Below are positions 63,621-64,000 of a stretch of 64,000 nucleotides of DNA, piece after piece. Position 1 is the stretch's first letter. Every line of letters begins with the position of its first letter. This DNA is from Catellatospora sichuanensis (GTDB lineage Bacteria > Actinomycetota > Actinomycetes > Mycobacteriales > Micromonosporaceae): NCBI RefSeq assembly GCF_007483665.1, contig NZ_VIQO01000001.1, positions 1 to 64,000 on the forward strand, in the 5' to 3' direction. The position numbers and the translations under genes were made by a program. The notes under the pieces are model-generated. The model did no database searches and was not told where the DNA came from. It saw nothing but the letters and a program-made list of their open reading frames with translations.

Positions 63621-64000
63621 GTGACGAGCGTGCTGATCCTGCCCGGCTTCGAGAACTCCGGCCCGGCGCACTGGCAGACCCGGTGGGAGCAGGAGCTGGG
63701 GTTCCAGCGCGTCGAGCAGGCCGACTGGTTCCATCCGCTGGTCGGCGACTGGGTCGACACGCTGGCCGCCGCGGTGGCGGCCGCACCCGAACCGGTGACG
63801 CTGGTGGCGCACAGCCTGGGCTGTGTGACCGTGGCGCACTGGGTGGCCCGCGGCGGCGATACCGCCCGGGTGCGCGGCGCACTGCTGGTCGCACCCGCCG
63901 ATGTGGACACCGCGGAGGTGCCCGAGCTGGTGAACTTCCGCCCGGTGCCGCTCGTGCCGCTACCGTTCCCGAGCATCCTCGTCGCCGGCGACGACGACCC
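63621..64000 (+). CDS. RBBP9/YdeN-like serine hydrolase, cut by the window end
   Basis: GTG 63621 (or the adjacent GTG 63618). TSVLILPGFENSGPAHWQTRWEQEL and VTLVAHSLGCVTVAHWVARGG give the RBBP9-type alpha/beta hydrolase with nucleophile Ser in HSLGC. The acid/His end lies beyond the window. Role: small-molecule esterase or amidase of unknown substrate. Confidence 0.8.
   Translation, partial: MTSVLILPGFENSGPAHWQTRWEQELGFQRVEQADWFHPLVGDWVDTLAAAVAAAPEPVTLVAHSLGCVTVAHWVARGGDTARVRGALLVAPADVDTAEVPELVNFRPVPLVPLPFPSILVAGDDD

Overview
The window joins two unlike parts of an actinobacterial chromosome. Positions 1 to about 40,830 are a prophage of visibly lower GC than the rest. Positions 40,844-64,000 are very GC-rich host DNA full of CoA, flavin and F420-type catabolic genes. 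The host is a high-GC actinomycete; Micromonosporaceae is a guess from the gene types and the intergenic hairpins, not a demonstrated assignment.

Prophage. The layout is that of a siphovirus with HK97-type capsid genes, opened away from its virion ends so that the packaging region lies in the middle (about 20.7-21.7 kb). Leftward from there run terminase, portal, protease, capsid, connectors, tail tube, frameshifted tail chaperone, tape measure, tail tip and lysis genes (minus strand, 20.7 to 2.6 kb). Rightward run early genes (plus strand, 21.7 to 38.2 kb): clamp-like protein, HTH protein, WhiB, Cas4-like nuclease, RecA/DnaB-like ATPase, endonuclease VII, split primase, RNA ligase, phosphoesterase, sigma-like protein, B12-dependent ribonucleotide reductase, ThyX and dCMP deaminase. 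The gene set and order recall L5-like (cluster A) mycobacteriophages. No integrase is visible; the left end lies outside the window behind an IS3-family element.

Control of the prophage. Sixteen copies of GTTTAAAC and thirteen of GTTTACAC/GTGTAAAC lie across the prophage, and I saw none in the host part. Several sit in the -35/-10 spacer of promoters. They fit GTnTAnAC, the operator form of HutC-type GntR regulators, and the first prophage gene is a GntR/UTRA regulator whose 5' end was removed by the IS3 element. I infer that it was the immunity repressor. Eight promoters share an initially transcribed tag, GTCAGCAAG, 6-7 nt after the -10 box, and many leaders then fold into a GC hairpin. Four small genes at 1.0-2.6 kb are single-gene cassettes with their own promoter and terminator.

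Host part. A ferredoxin-reductase-like gene abuts the prophage and may have lost its 5' end. A long minus-strand run (51.6 to 41.7 kb) of mostly overlapping or near-abutting genes encodes MaoC, LLM oxidoreductase, CaiB/BaiF CoA-transferase, MmgE/PrpD, RidA-like, two MaoC-type proteins, an Ltp-type thiolase, a DUF35 protein, acyl-CoA dehydrogenase and a CitE-type lyase. This looks like a CoA-dependent acid degradation pathway with a hydratase/retro-aldol step. After a membrane protein, a secreted ricin-domain glycoside hydrolase and another membrane protein, an IclR regulator diverges from a plus-strand operon: flavin reductase fused to a partial HMG-CoA-lyase-like domain, acyl-CoA-dehydrogenase-fold enzyme, two aldehyde dehydrogenases, an isocitrate-lyase-family enzyme, a FAD monooxygenase and a truncated serine hydrolase. 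Long palindromic elements of 59-65 nt lie between host genes, and one is translated inside the CitE-type lyase.
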